Below, one piece after another: positions 1 through 11,009 of a stretch of 64,000 nt of DNA. The stretch covers positions 3,100,001 to 3,164,000 of the forward strand of contig JACTVC010000002.1 in assembly GCA_018417955.1 (NCBI GenBank), in the 5' to 3' direction. Under the pieces are notes generated by a model. That model was not told where the DNA came from and made no database searches. It was given only the letters and a program-made list of their open reading frames with translations. This stretch comes from Laccaria trichodermophora (taxonomy: Eukaryota > Basidiomycota > Agaricomycetes > Agaricales > Hydnangiaceae). The first letter of the stretch is position 1. The number at the start of each line of letters is the position of its first letter. The position numbers and the translations under genes are program-made.

Positions 1-3000
1 GTCTACTATTACCAATATTGCGGTGTACCCCTGCTCTCCCGAGGGCGGCAAACCGGTAATTAAATCCATTGATACCGTGGAGAATGGCCTTGATGGTATA
101 TGCGTGGGCCTTAGCGCGCCCATCTTGGCACGATGATCCGTTTTGATTTTCTGACATACGTCACACGTAGTAGCATACGCCTCCGCGTCCTTGCTCATCG
201 TTGGCCAGTAGAATAGCTCCTGTAATCGCGCTAGAAAGCGGCGGGGACCAGCGTGAGCGCTCTCGTACGGAGACTCGTGTATCCATCGCAACACATAATT
301 TACTTTGGACTTGGGTACGCAGAGTCGAGTCTTCCAGTTAGCATCCGTGAAATATAACAGGTCATCCCGTCCTCTTTGAAAATGAGTAGCTGAGATTATG
401 GTGTTTTCGTTAGGTTGCACTTTGATGTAGCGCGGGGCGAAGAATGCGTCTGTCTCATAACCCTCCGCAAATTCCTTACATATCTGAGGATCCACAGAGA
501 TTAAGAGTTGTGTTCGCTCCTTCCATCCTTCGTCGGGGGAGTTTTCCGTAGGCTTGATGCCAGGAGGATAGGTCCAATGTTCAGCCCTCGTGAAGGGCAA
601 TACATCCCCTTGTTCATCGCTGTCTGGGTTCGAATTAGAGAAAGTAGGTGGTAAGGTCTCGATTTCGTCCATTGTTTTAGACTCAGTTCCAACGGATTCG
701 CGCTTTTTATCAGCAGCGAGTTGTCGTCTGGTTCGCGCGATGGCTGACGTTTTATCCACGACATCGTCCCATCGCGTTACGTAAAACGCGGCCTTGGGAG
801 CCGCAGCTCTGAATATCCTATCCTCTGCCCTTTGCGCTATATTGCGTTTGACTGCATCTTGCTCTATGGATACGTTCTCATCATTGAGCGGAGAGTCATG
901 TGGCGGGATTCGTATGAGACGGGATAAAGGGTCTACGTTGGAGTGAACTCGCCCAGCTCGATGCACGATTCTAAGGCCTGGGTAAGCAGCGAATACAGCC
1001 CCCCAGGCAGCTAATCTCCTGTTGGCATTCTCGTATACTCGCGCCCAAACGAGGGCAGCGTGATCCGTGATTAAGGTGACGTTCTCTCCTTCTATGAAAG
1101 GTTGGAACTTGACCAGAGCTTCCTTGGCAGCTAAAGCCTCTCGCTCCGTGGCGCTATAGTTGCGCTCAGCGGATTTGAAGGTTCGACTCCAATAGGCAAT
1201 AACGCGTTCGACGTGAACCACGGTCTCGTCCAGAGTGGCCCCCCATTCGTCGAGCTGTTTGACTTCGTGTTGATCCTTGTGCAATTTAGCGACTAGCGGA
1301 GGCACTTCCTTACCAGCCTTCCAGGCTGCCTCCAGCCTTTCGTAACAGGGAGTACCCTGGAGGTCCTTGACTTGGATAGTTTGTACTTGTTGCAAACTTG
1401 CTCCCAACGCGATGTCCGATGCGTCTGTATAGAGTCTATAAGCTTGTTTAGCTATTGGATGACCTAGAACCGGGGCATTCGCCAACGCTTCCTTGGCTTG
1501 TCGATAAGCGACTTCTTGTTCCGCGCGCCATTGCCATTTGGCTCCTTTTTTCAGGAGATCAAATAGTGGGGCAGCGATCATAGAATAGAAGGGTATGTAA
1601 GAGGAAAAATAGACGACCATTCCAAGGAACTTTTGTAAGTCGGATACGGAAGTAGGGCGAGCAAGGTCCATTATGGCTTGCACTTTCTCCTTATGAGTGG
1701 ATAGGCCTAGACGAGAAACCTTTTGCCCCAATAGTAGTATAGAAGAGTATCCCACGAAACATTTAACCGGCGATAAGGTTATCCCGGAAGCGGCTATAGC
1801 TCCTAAAACTCGATTTAAGTGGTCAAGATGATCTTCCCAATTTTTAGAATATACGACAATGTCATCGATGTAAACCAGGGCGAATAACCATAGAAATGGA
1901 GCGAGTACTCCTTGCATAATTCTTTGGAAAATGGACGGTCCATTCCTAAGTCCGAAGGGCATTCTTCGGAACTGCCACAGTCCGAGGTGGCACCGAAAGG
2001 CGGTTTTCTCCTTGGCGTCATCAGCCATTTCCAGTTGAGTGAAGCCGGCTAAGGCATCGAACGACGACAACACCTGAGCCCCTGAAAGGGCTTGGATGAT
2101 TTCGGACTGCCGCGGTATGGGGAATTCGTCCGGAATCGTCTTCGCATTCAGCTTTCGGTAGTCTATAACCAATCGAGGTTTACCATTTCGATACACTACC
2201 ACCGCAGGGAATCCCCAAGGACTAACTGACGGTTCTATGACTCCGGCCTCGAACCAGGTCTTGAGCTGTTGATCGATCACCTCCCTTTTTGCTGGGGAAG
2301 CTCCGTACATAGGTTCCGAGATCGGTTGAGTGTCGGGTAGCAGCGGGATTTGTACTCGCGCTTTAATTTGCCCTAAACGACCGTCCACGCCGAAAGCTGC
2401 AGCATTTCTGCGCAAGACTTCCGATAGTCGCTCTCGGTATTCCTCAGGTATATCCGGTCCGAGATTGACCAGTTTGTCTACGTCTCCGCTGACAGGGTCC
2501 TCTGGTACGGCCGAAGTTTTAGGTCCCCATGGTTCATTCTCTTCGAATCGATCATCATGTCCGGGGGAGTCGGCAGTCGCATTAGTAGCGGTCGCTAAGT
2601 CTTGAGCCTTCAAGGTTCCCAATATTGTAGTTCTGAGGGCTTCAGCTGACGCTGCCATCCTGTTCAGATGCTCTTCATCCTTGGGCTTATCCATCGCCGT
2701 CTCAGGATCCAATAGATATCCTACAACTTCTCCAGCTCGAAGATAACGTGGGTGAGGACTAGGGTTCGCAATCGGTATGAAGGGGCAGGAGGAGTTTATC
2801 CAGGTAGTGGGAGCAGCCATGATATTCTGATCATCTGTCCCAATGATGACTTTTTCCACTATCCAGTCTTCTCTTCCTTCAAAGGCTGAGTGAACGGCCA
2901 CATTACACACACTGTATGGCTGGATGAGTGTATCGTCTAGCGCTATCACTTCCATCGATTTGTCCGCGCTTCCTTTCCGCTTAGCGCGAGTTACGGCCTT

Positions 3001-4458
3001 TCTTCTAATGAACGATTGAGAGGTGAACGCTGCTCGAATTTCGAATCCGAGGTCGATGTTATGTGTGGAGGCTGCGGATATGACGCGCCCAGATCGCCCT
3101 ACCGCCACTTCGCAGTGTCCCGAGGCGTATCGCGTTATACCAAGTTCGTATGTCGTCTGAAAGTCTTCTCCTAAGAGGATAGACACATTCATGTTTCGGA
3201 CCACGTAAGCCTCCAGTTCAAAGCTGATTATAGATTCGTCGCGAGCAAGGACGAACAGTTCCGTCTTGATGTACCCTAGAACTTTAGCATCTCCAGTAAG
3301 GTGATACAGCCTCATTCTCATTCCTTCCCGGAGACGGGGAGCATCAATCATAGATTTCCAATATTCTTCTGAGATGAGCGTGATGTCCGCGCCGGAGTCC
3401 AGTCGAGCTCGTATAGAGTCCGACTCGAGGCTACCGACCTTTGCTCGCATATGTAAGGCCTTCGTCCCAAGCGATCCCATTCCGTCAGGCAGTGAACGAC
3501 CTTTTTCTGCCGGAAATACTCGTCCGGGCTCGAATATACACCTTGCCTTTTCACTCTTAGTTGAGGTAGCAGCGGGTGGATTCGTGCTCGATTCCTTGTT
3601 TTTTCCTTTACTGAAACCTTTAGCCTTATGTGCGTTACGATGCTTGGGGTAAACCCTATGGTAGCTGGATTCTACTTGAGGTTTATTCGAGTACTCGTCG
3701 CGCTCTTTAGCTGTGAGTCCAACGCGCTTTATAGCTGCGTGCGATTCCTTATTGATTCCTTGAGAAGAGTGAATTTCCCGAGCGTATGTCTTGAGCCTTT
3801 CCTCACTCTCATAAGCAGAAATAACGGTCTTAGTTTCAACCAACATGACTATGTACTCCCTATCTGCTTCTTCCTCTTCATCCCATACAATATGAATTTT
3901 ATGGGCATTACGGAGGGCGTTCCATTTACCATAGTGAGGGCAGTCCCTATGGAAATGCTTGGGACTAGTACAAATGTAGCAGTCTCCGTTGGGTTCCCGC
4001 AGGCTGACCTTGGTGTCATCTCTTTCGAAGGTTACTCCGTTGACCGTCTTCCCATGAGGAAACTCCTGCTTAGCCGGCGCGGGCTTACGCCCCCCAGTTC
4101 GTGGCGGCGGTCTACGGTTGTTATTAGAAGCGAAGTTGATGTCACGTTCTAACTCTCCTTCCTCATCGGAAGAATAAGATTCGAGCTGTATTCCTTGACT
4201 GATTGGTTCAGCCTCCGCTGCGTGTGCTGCGCGCGGACGATGATTCCTATAGAACGGCGCAGGCCGCTTGTGGCGTTCGGCCTGCTGCCAGGAAGTAACA
4301 AGGCTATTCTTCATTCGCTTCGCTACTGATTGGACGGAGAGTATTGTAGGACTGATGACTTCGCTAAGATAGTGCGACCATTCCACTGGTTGTCGGCGTA
4401 GTATACGCGCCACCGCGGTGGGTCCATCGACTTCGTCTGGATGTAGGAAATGATGATA
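1..4458 (-). CDS. Gag C-terminus and Pol (NC, PR, RT, RH, partial IN) of element 1
   Basis: This continues in the same frame as Gag after the TGA and runs off the left edge. Order along the minus strand: a canonical CX2CX4HX4C knuckle near 3937-3985 (CYICTSPKHFHRDC); an aspartic protease with RLDSGAD near 3390-3408; reverse transcriptase with YIDD at 1861-1872; RNase H with LYTDASD near 1418-1440; an HHCC zinc-binding region with CDVCQ near 160-300; and the integrase core starting SMDLITGLP at about 60-90. It would copy and insert the retroelement. I could not assess function because the integrase is cut and the upstream stop separates it from Gag. Confidence 0.88.
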
Positions 4459-6921
4459 TCAAATACGTCGTTGGACATATTCCAGTGGACTTTCTTGTTC
4501 GTGACCTTTGTCCCGGAAGGTCATCTCGTCGAACTCGAAGGTTCGATCCCGCACCCATTCTTCATCCAGGAAATGAGCTTGGATCCCTACCATCATGTTG
4601 TCCCAATTATTAGAGAAATATTCTCGATCTGGCGCTGGTAAGGTTTCCCACCAGCTCTGAGCGTAGGAAGTCCATTTGAAGGGAGCTAATTGGGCAATTC
4701 CTTCCTTCATTTTTGGGCTTAGTCCAGCGAGGAATCCCATGCTGCTCAGGTATTCGATGGCAGTTTCACCGGCTCCATTCCATTCGGGTAGCACGGTACT
4801 ATTAAGCTTTCGATTTAATTGCCATTCTTCAGGGATTCGCCACCAGGGAGGAACATTGGCGTCTGGCAGGCCTGAATCAACATGATTGCCTCCTCCTCCA
4901 CCGCCGCCGCCTCCTCCTCCGCCGCCGCCCCCTGCTCCGCCACCTCCTCCATTGTTCCTAGGAGGATTGTACCAGGAGTCTGGAGGGGTCGGTCCATTGG
5001 GTCCGCCAGAGTTACCCCCTCTCCTAGCGTTCCCACTATCACCGGAAGAGGTGGATCCCCCAGACGGTGGGCCTTGGCGGTGGGGTAAGGGGTTACCTCC
5101 TGAAGTAGGGTTCCCATTACCGTTGGACGGCTGACCCGGTCTTGCTTCGTTTTGACCGTTCTTATACTTAAAAGTATAACTAGTCCAAGATTTAGGGCTG
5201 GGTATGCGCGAACTAAACGCAGCAGCTGCCTGGTGATGAGTGTGATTATTACTGGAGGCGACCGTTTCACGGTTATTATTCGTCGTTAACGCCTTGACGG
5301 AGGGAGCGCCTACTGCGGATACTCCCACCGCTCCTAATCCAGGCAGCCTAGATACAGCGTGACGTTTAGATAACAGTACGGATATGGAACCCGGTACTGT
5401 GGGTTCTGAAGCGAACCTAACGTTTTGACCTTCAGTAGCAGCGGGATGTCGCGCTAAGTCGTGTCTGGTAGTAGGAGTCACGGAGGAATTCCTGGTAGTG
5501 TGAGATTCCGCCCGGTAGATTCCTTGAAATCCCTTTGGGCGGTGTATAGTAGGTTCCTTGGGGATCTGGCTATCCTTGTAGGCTCGTCTGCGCAAATATG
5601 CAGCAATTTCGGTCAAATCCTCTGGCATCTTATTGTAGTATTCCGATCTAGCCAGTAATTGTCCGGCCTTACTTCTGGCGGATCCATTACCAAAGATGGA
5701 GCGTAGCGATCCTTTAGTAGATTCATAGGAGCTGACCGACATTTGGTCCTCCGATCCATACATTCGTGTAAGGGCATTGATTTCCTGGGCAATGTGCTTA
5801 GCGGCAACGGTTGTCCGATGTTGCAGAACACGATACGTAGCTAATAATTCTGTTCGACTCGTGTGGGATGCCAGCATCCTAAGGAAGAGGAAGTCGTAGT
5901 CAAGTACGAATCGATCTCTATCCCGCTTATTGAAGAAATTGGCCAGAACTTGTAAGATCTGATCCACCGTTACAACTACCTGGGAAGCTTCAAGCAGTAA
6001 CGATCTTTCAACTCCATGAACAACTTCATAGCCCGTATATCTTAGAAGATCTTTCTTGCTAATTTCATAAGAGGCGAATTTACGGATAGCCGCGCCCAGG
6101 TCATCCCACCGACAGTCCTTGGGAGTCTTATATACTAGTTCGAGGGCACATCTTAGCTCTTCGCACTCGTCCTTCTCTCGGTTAGGAAGTATTCCGTCTA
6201 TGGCTCCTAAGGGAACTAGGACGTCTTCATCGGCAGCTGGGTCGAATACTCCGAATATTCGAACAGCCGAACGCGTGATAGGTTCGGCCCAGATCTGTAG
6301 ATTCTTGTAGGGTTCAATATCCCAGAAGATAGTATTGAACTCGGAAGCGCTTCCGTGGTCTACTGGTGTGTCCTCATTCTCGTCTTCCTCTGTCTGGCTA
6401 GACGTGGAGGTCTGGGTTCCGTCCTTATTTGGCGTAATCTGCATGGCAGTATGTAGGTTCAACAAATCTTTTACGAAGACGGAATCGGATTGAGAAGGTC
6501 CTTCTTGGGTCAAGGCAGCGGGTCGGTTCGCGCCAGTAGTTGAAGACTTACGCGCTCCTCTATTCGGAGCACTTTGTCGAGTATCATTCGCGCTCCTGGG
6601 AGCAGCGGGAGGGTTGGAGGTAGATATACCCAAGGTCGGTAATCGACTCGCGCTCGAAGGAGCGGCGGGGTTCGAAGAGGATCCAGCCTTGGCTAAGCTG
6701 TCAGGCGCGTGGGGTCCTGTGAGGACCGGTCCCGAGGAGGGCAACGGACTGCGATTCGAAGGAGATACAGCTTCGGAATCAGGTTCTTCCGTCATGGACA
6801 CGCTTTTTCCTTTCTTCCTGGTGGTTAACGGGGTAACGAGGTCTCGGCTGGCAGAATTATTGGTGCTGCGGGACTTATTCTTGGGGTTGACTTCTCCAGC
6901 GGAGGGGATCGTCGAACTCAT
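4459..6921 (-). CDS. Gag N-terminal part of Ty3/Gypsy element 1, ended by in-frame TGA
   Basis: The frame is open from 7410, but the codon there is TTG. The first convincing ATG is at 6921 and begins MSSTIPSAGEV. The protein has a low-complexity, Ser/Pro-rich N-terminus, a central alpha-helical region, and a glycine-rich stretch encoded near 4885-4960. A retrotransposon-Gag-like segment follows, with W and F residues around RLAWxxxLP-type motifs and an ending at PLEYVQRRI. The frame stops at TGA 4459-4461, before the CCHC zinc knuckle, and continues open in the same frame afterwards. The stop is therefore inside Gag rather than at a normal gag-pol border, so it is probably an inactivating mutation. 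Programmed readthrough is the alternative. Confidence 0.8.
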   Translation of the reverse strand: MSSTIPSAGEVNPKNKSRSTNNSASRDLVTPLTTRKKGKSVSMTEEPDSEAVSPSNRSPLPSSGPVLTGPHAPDSLAKAGSSSNPAAPSSASRLPTLGISTSNPPAAPRSANDTRQSAPNRGARKSSTTGANRPAALTQEGPSQSDSVFVKDLLNLHTAMQITPNKDGTQTSTSSQTEEDENEDTPVDHGSASEFNTIFWDIEPYKNLQIWAEPITRSAVRIFGVFDPAADEDVLVPLGAIDGILPNREKDECEELRCALELVYKTPKDCRWDDLGAAIRKFASYEISKKDLLRYTGYEVVHGVERSLLLEASQVVVTVDQILQVLANFFNKRDRDRFVLDYDFLFLRMLASHTSRTELLATYRVLQHRTTVAAKHIAQEINALTRMYGSEDQMSVSSYESTKGSLRSIFGNGSARSKAGQLLARSEYYNKMPEDLTEIAAYLRRRAYKDSQIPKEPTIHRPKGFQGIYRAESHTTRNSSVTPTTRHDLARHPAATEGQNVRFASEPTVPGSISVLLSKRHAVSRLPGLGAVGVSAVGAPSVKALTTNNNRETVASSNNHTHHQAAAAFSSRIPSPKSWTSYTFKYKNGQNEARPGQPSNGNGNPTSGGNPLPHRQGPPSGGSTSSGDSGNARRGGNSGGPNGPTPPDSWYNPPRNNGGGGGAGGGGGGGGGGGGGGGNHVDSGLPDANVPPWWRIPEEWQLNRKLNSTVLPEWNGAGETAIEYLSSMGFLAGLSPKMKEGIAQLAPFKWTSYAQSWWETLPAPDREYFSNNWDNMMVGIQAHFLDEEWVRDRTFEFDEMTFRDKGHEQESPLEYVQRRI

Positions 6922-7487
6922 GAGACGGAATAAAGAATGAGTTCGCTGGCAACCTCCAGGTTTAAATGGAGGTGTCTGATGGTCTGGGCGTAGACAGGGT
7001 ACAAGCTGCCCTGGAGTGACGATCAACAGGGTTGAGGGGGTCAGGGAATGCTTGTCGGTAGGGTCCCAAGCGGGGAGGGCACTCGCGCAGTGGCAGCGGG
7101 CATAGCTCGAGTTGGTTGGGAGAGACGTTGGCTTCCTGATTAGGTCGTAGCTTTCGATAGCAGCGAGAGATCGCGCTAGGGATAGATCTAATGAGGAAGC
7201 TATAAGGGTGATGGAGGACGATGTCTGATCGACTGAGTCTTCAGGAGAATGATCCTCGAAAGCTGCGAATGAACGCGCTATCGAGAATAGGGAAGTTTCG
7301 AACAGCGTTTCATCGTCTACGAGTGAGTCGATCGACGAAGTTGAGTCAATGGAATCCTCGCGTAGGGGAATCTTGCCTGCAGCGGGTGAACGCGCTGGCG
7401 AGATCTGCAAGGATTTCGTCAGAGCCTCTTCGTCCTTCGAGGAGCCTAGCTCGGTTGCTGATGATAAGGTAGGTAGGCTAGAAGCAG

Positions 7488-7887
7488 TGGTTAGTTGACA
7501 GATTGTGTCAAGTGGACTTACTATTTGTGATTTCTCCGCGCCTCTGCACTCACGGACTTCATCTTGATGAAGTCCGCGGTGCCCCCACCATTGTGAAACC
7601 TGACGGTCGTGGTGGTCTTCTCGACGAAGCCGTGAGTGTGAGGCGAGAGTGTCGGTCGTAGGAGGGACTACGTAGTTGTCTTGTGTTGGTGGCGCGGTTC
7701 CGTGTGGCGGTTGCGCGCCTATGAAGTCCTGTGACCCCGGACTCGGGGCGCTGTCACCCGGCGCAGGGCTCTTGTATCCCGGAGGGGAGACGATGGGTCG
7801 CCTAACCGTAAATCATATCCGCGACCCAATCCACGTATTATGTATAATCATGGTAAAAGGTAACTTACAAGAAAGCGTAGTCTAACA
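7488..7887 (-). repeat. candidate 5' LTR of Ty3/Gypsy element 1
   Basis: On the minus strand this segment begins TGTTAGAC and ends CTAACCA, which are near-inverted termini, and it sits just upstream of the Gag leader. An AT-rich TATA-like stretch (ATTATACATAAT on the minus strand, near 7834-7846) would suit an LTR promoter. The limits are inferred, because the partner LTR lies outside the window and I found no clear primer binding site. Confidence 0.4.
7553..7576. other. perfect 11-bp hairpin inside candidate LTR/leader
   Basis: CGGACTTCATC is followed by a TT loop and its exact reverse complement. A palindrome this perfect in a retroelement leader or LTR could shape RNA structure, but no function is shown. 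Confidence 0.6.
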
Positions 7888-8489
7888 CAATATAACAAGT
7901 AACAAACAGGTGCCAACAAGATGATCCTATGTCATGTAAGTACTAGTACGGTATCACAATTTATCATATGCCTATCAGATGAAACCATATCAGCCACAGT
8001 CAGACATCAATTTTCTGGCCATATTTTCACTAATTACCATATTTGGAAATGTGCACAGATGAAGTAAACAATACATTAACATTATTAATGACCATTTTCA
8101 GTGACTTTTTGGCTGTAATTTCAGTCATTACTATATTGGAAACTGTGCACAGACCATGTAAACATTACCCCATCATCAACACCCAATTTCTTTCTAATTT
8201 TATTCTAGTAGTATTTCAAATTTGGGTTGTCTAATGGATTATATGTGCATTAAATGTAAAAGCTGTCAATGAAAGTTGTATAGCAAGCTGGAATGACAAT
8301 GGAAAGAAGACCCAGCTGTGATCTTGGTCACAGCTCAGTCCAAAGAGAGGAAGAATGAGGGTTAGAGACTAGATGTGGGTGTATTTTAGTAAGATTTGAG
8401 ATTGCTCCAGATATTCAAAGCTACCCTGGAAATCCATGAGAGGTTGGATACAGATGCAGGAAGAGATAATAGTGCAGATCTGATAAGAC
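7888..8489. other. AT-rich intergenic segment with old repeat fragments
   Basis: I see no gene. Two copies of a motif around TTTGGAAATGTGCACAG lie near 8040 and 8130. They are reverse-oriented relatives of the repeat family at 11.0-12.7 kb. Confidence 0.5.
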
Positions 8490-8862
8490 CAGTACTTTAC
8501 CCTCCCCCATGAGTTCCGGCAGACTCCGATGGACTCCCATAGAATGTCGGAATTCCATCCGGAGTCCGCCGGAATGGTAGGAATCTCAAATTCCAGTGGA
8601 TTCCACCGGATTCTGAATGGAATTCCAATGGATTCCACCAGATTCTGAATGGAGTTCCAATGGATTCCACCGGAATCTGAATGGAATTCCAGAAGACTGA
8701 TTAGTGCTGATCAGAACTGAGGTAGAGGTCAGGTGACTTGAGCTGTATTTATTGAAGTCATAAATTCAAACCTCCTTATAAAATTCACAAGTGATTTAGA
8801 TCAAATAATGATGTATTTCAATTATAATACAAAATATATTTAACTACATACAGTGTATACTA

Positions 8863-9195
8863 GAGAGGGAGGGGATGGGCAAGGAAGGGGCAGGAAATGA
8901 GGAGGGAAGGGGGAAGGGAAAAGGGAAAAGGAAGGGGGGAAGGGAAAAGGGAAAAGGAAGGGGGGGGGGCACAAGAAATAGGGGATTGACAAGGGAAGGG
9001 GGAGGGAAAAGGGAAGGGGGATGGAAAAGGGAAGGGGGAGGGAAAAGGGAAGGGGGAGGGAAAAGGGAAGGGAGAGGGAAGAGGGAGGGGAGGGACAGGG
9101 AAGGGGGAGGACAAAGGAAGAGGGAGGGAAAAGGAAAGGGGAGGGAATAGGAAGGAGGAGGGAATAGGAAGGGGGGAGGGAAAAGGAAGGGGGCT
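8863..9195 (+). repeat. purine-rich (GGGAAGGGGGA) minisatellite
   Basis: About 330 bp is almost wholly A and G on the plus strand, built from GGGAAAAGGGAAGGGGGA-like units with several runs of five or more G. The open frames here (for example 8860-9309 on the minus strand) are low-complexity artefacts. Such tracts can form triplex or G-quadruplex DNA. Confidence 0.85.
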
Positions 9196-9330
9196 CGTCG
9201 TCGTCCGTTGACGTGTCGTTGTCCGTCGTCGTGTGGCCGGCCTCATCGTCGCTGACATGTCGTCATCCGTTGTCGTCGTCATGTCGTCGTCCATTGTCGT
9301 CGTCGTCATCGTTGTCCACTGGCGTGGGCA
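9195..9330 (+). repeat. GTC/CGT-rich degenerate minisatellite
   Basis: Degenerate GTCGTCGTCC and GTTGTCCGTCGTC units follow directly on the purine tract. The same pairing of purine tract and GTC-rich stretch recurs at 38040-39350. Confidence 0.6.
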
Positions 9331-9507
9331 TGATTCGAGGTGACCGTGCTGGTCACGGCGACGGTGGTGGTGGTTGTGGTTATGGTTATGGTTGTGGTTG
9401 ACAGCAAAACAGAGATGCTGATGGTGACGTCGGCAAACACCATGACTCGTTTAGGAAGGTGGGCGTGAGGGTGGGTTATATAGAATAAATGTTTATAGAA
9501 TTTTAAC

Positions 9508-9590
9508 GGCCATATGGTGTAGTGGAAATATTGCTGCTTGGACTTCACGTGACATTTCCCGAGGCTAGAGTTCAATCCTTATGCATCCAC
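9508..9590 (+). ncRNA. tRNA-like sequence (possible SINE head or tRNA relic)
   Basis: An A box matching the consensus (TGGTGTAGTGG, 9515-9525) and a B box (AGTTCAATCC, about 9569-9578) lie about 42 bp apart. A run of seven T follows at 9594-9600, which would terminate RNA polymerase III. The middle contains a CTTCACG loop-like stretch. However, the acceptor ends do not pair (GGCCATA against GCATCCA) and the T stem has mismatches. I read it as a decayed tRNA or tRNA-derived head rather than a working tRNA. Confidence 0.4.
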
Positions 9591-9918
9591 TTCTTTTTTT
9601 ATATATTATAATAACAACAACAAATATTGGAATTCATTGGAATCTCTCGGAATCTGTTGGAATTTGACTGGAATATACTTTCCATTGGAATTCCATAGAA
9701 TCTGGTTGGAATTCCAATGGATTCCAATGGAAACTGTTCCGGGAGGCTCCCGGATTCCAACCATTTCCACCGGATTCCGTCGGATTCCATTGGAATTTCT
9801 GTGGAATTGGAAACCAGAATGGCTGAGGCTCCAGCCAACTAGTTTACGTTGGAATTCCATGGAATTCTGACATTCCACTTGGAATCCGCCGGAACTCATG
9901 GGGGATGGTAAAGACCTC

Positions 9919-11005
9919 GATAAGACCTGCCCTGATAGACTGGGTCTTGTGACACAGAAGTTTAGCAAGTAATTTGAGTTTATCAGAGTCATTCAGTTTA
10001 CACTAAATAAAAGATTACAGCTTGTCAGCAGGTTGGTGGTTCAAACTAAGCCAGAGACAAGATCACATTGCCATTTACCTCATGAACTGTAGCAGTAAAT
10101 GACAAGTTGGGAGGTGAGATCCCCTGGGGTCACCTATATCATGATGACTACATGTTGGAAGGTTCTGGTTGATGTTATAGAGTAGGGGAGGCTGTCAGGC
10201 TGTATTAGGTATACAGCTGTCTACACTACCATATATATGCACCAGTAGATGAAGGAGTAATCTTTCATTTATCCAACCTTTTGGTGTAGAATTTCCAGAG
10301 AAGGAGTGGAGATTATGCAGTGGAATTCTGAAACATGAATGATCTCCACTTGATACTGGCAGAATTTCTCTTGATGTATTGTAGCTAATCACAGCTTGGT
10401 TTTAACACCATTATCATTTTGGCTCACTAAACAACATTCATCAACAGCTCCCCACATATAACAAACACATAGATAGTGTGTTACACATCTGCTGGGAGGT
10501 GAGGATCATTGAATAGTGCACTTTATATGCTCATAGTGATCATCTAGTTACTGTCATTTGTAGATAGTATAGACATATTGCATGTAGATATAGACATTGT
10601 AATGTGTAGGTATGGTGTAGGGAATGCATAAGATTTGTAGGTACCCTACTACTATTACAAGGACATAACAATGACCCAATACACATTCACTACCAACATG
10701 CAATACACCACCACCCTGTAGGAAATTCAATATATTGGTTCTTGATATTATATAAAACCATTGTAAATGGTGCAGAGGATTCCACAAAGGAGAGGAGTAA
10801 GGGCTCTTGTTTGGGTATTGTCTTTGGCATGGGGACAGAGCAGCAAAACATAAGAGCAAGGCCATGGATAGGCATGGAAGCAATAGCACAAATAATAGAC
10901 AAACATCTGACTCATTTTGTAGTTATTCATATTCTATATCATGTGATCTGCCTTCTGACACCACCACTGCTGTCAGAAAAAAAGAAGAAATAATAATAGA
11001 CCATT
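9919..11005. other. gene-free AT-rich stretch
   Basis: Only short unrelated open frames are present, with no recognisable domain. I see no gene, and no repeat structure apart from the target duplication at the left edge. Confidence 0.4.
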
Positions 11006-11009
11006 ACTT

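Larger units (their letters stand above)
1..7887 (-). mobile_element. Ty3/Gypsy LTR retrotransposon 1, left-truncated by window edge
   Basis: The element lies on the minus strand with a candidate 5' LTR at its right end, a leader, then gag and pol in one reading frame. Pol order is protease, reverse transcriptase, RNase H, integrase, which is the Ty3/Gypsy order. The integrase is cut by the window edge just after its first catalytic aspartate, so the rest of integrase and the 3' LTR are not visible. The only lesion I found is a TGA at 4459-4461; no further in-frame stop appeared in the stretches I translated. Confidence 0.9.
8490..9918. mobile_element. non-autonomous TIR transposon with 8-bp TSD (KDZ-like)
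   Basis: The 8-bp sequence GATAAGAC occurs directly outside both ends (8482-8489 and 9919-9926). The left end reads CAGTACTTTACC and the right end, reverse-complemented, reads GAGGTCTTTACC. Both then continue with (C/A)TCCCCCATGAGTTCCGGC and a subterminal minisatellite built from GGATTCC/GGAATTCC units (about 8510-8700 and 9625-9900). The interior has a purine tract, a GTC-rich stretch and a tRNA-like sequence, with no transposase. Its termini and subterminal repeats resemble those of the 6.8-kb element at 27295-34083, so it is probably mobilised by the same kind of transposase. Confidence 0.75.

Noticed and set aside
8860..9309. 149-residue minus-strand open frame
   Set aside because: It is a direct translation of a purine-rich minisatellite, with only Pro, Ser, Phe and Leu repeats.
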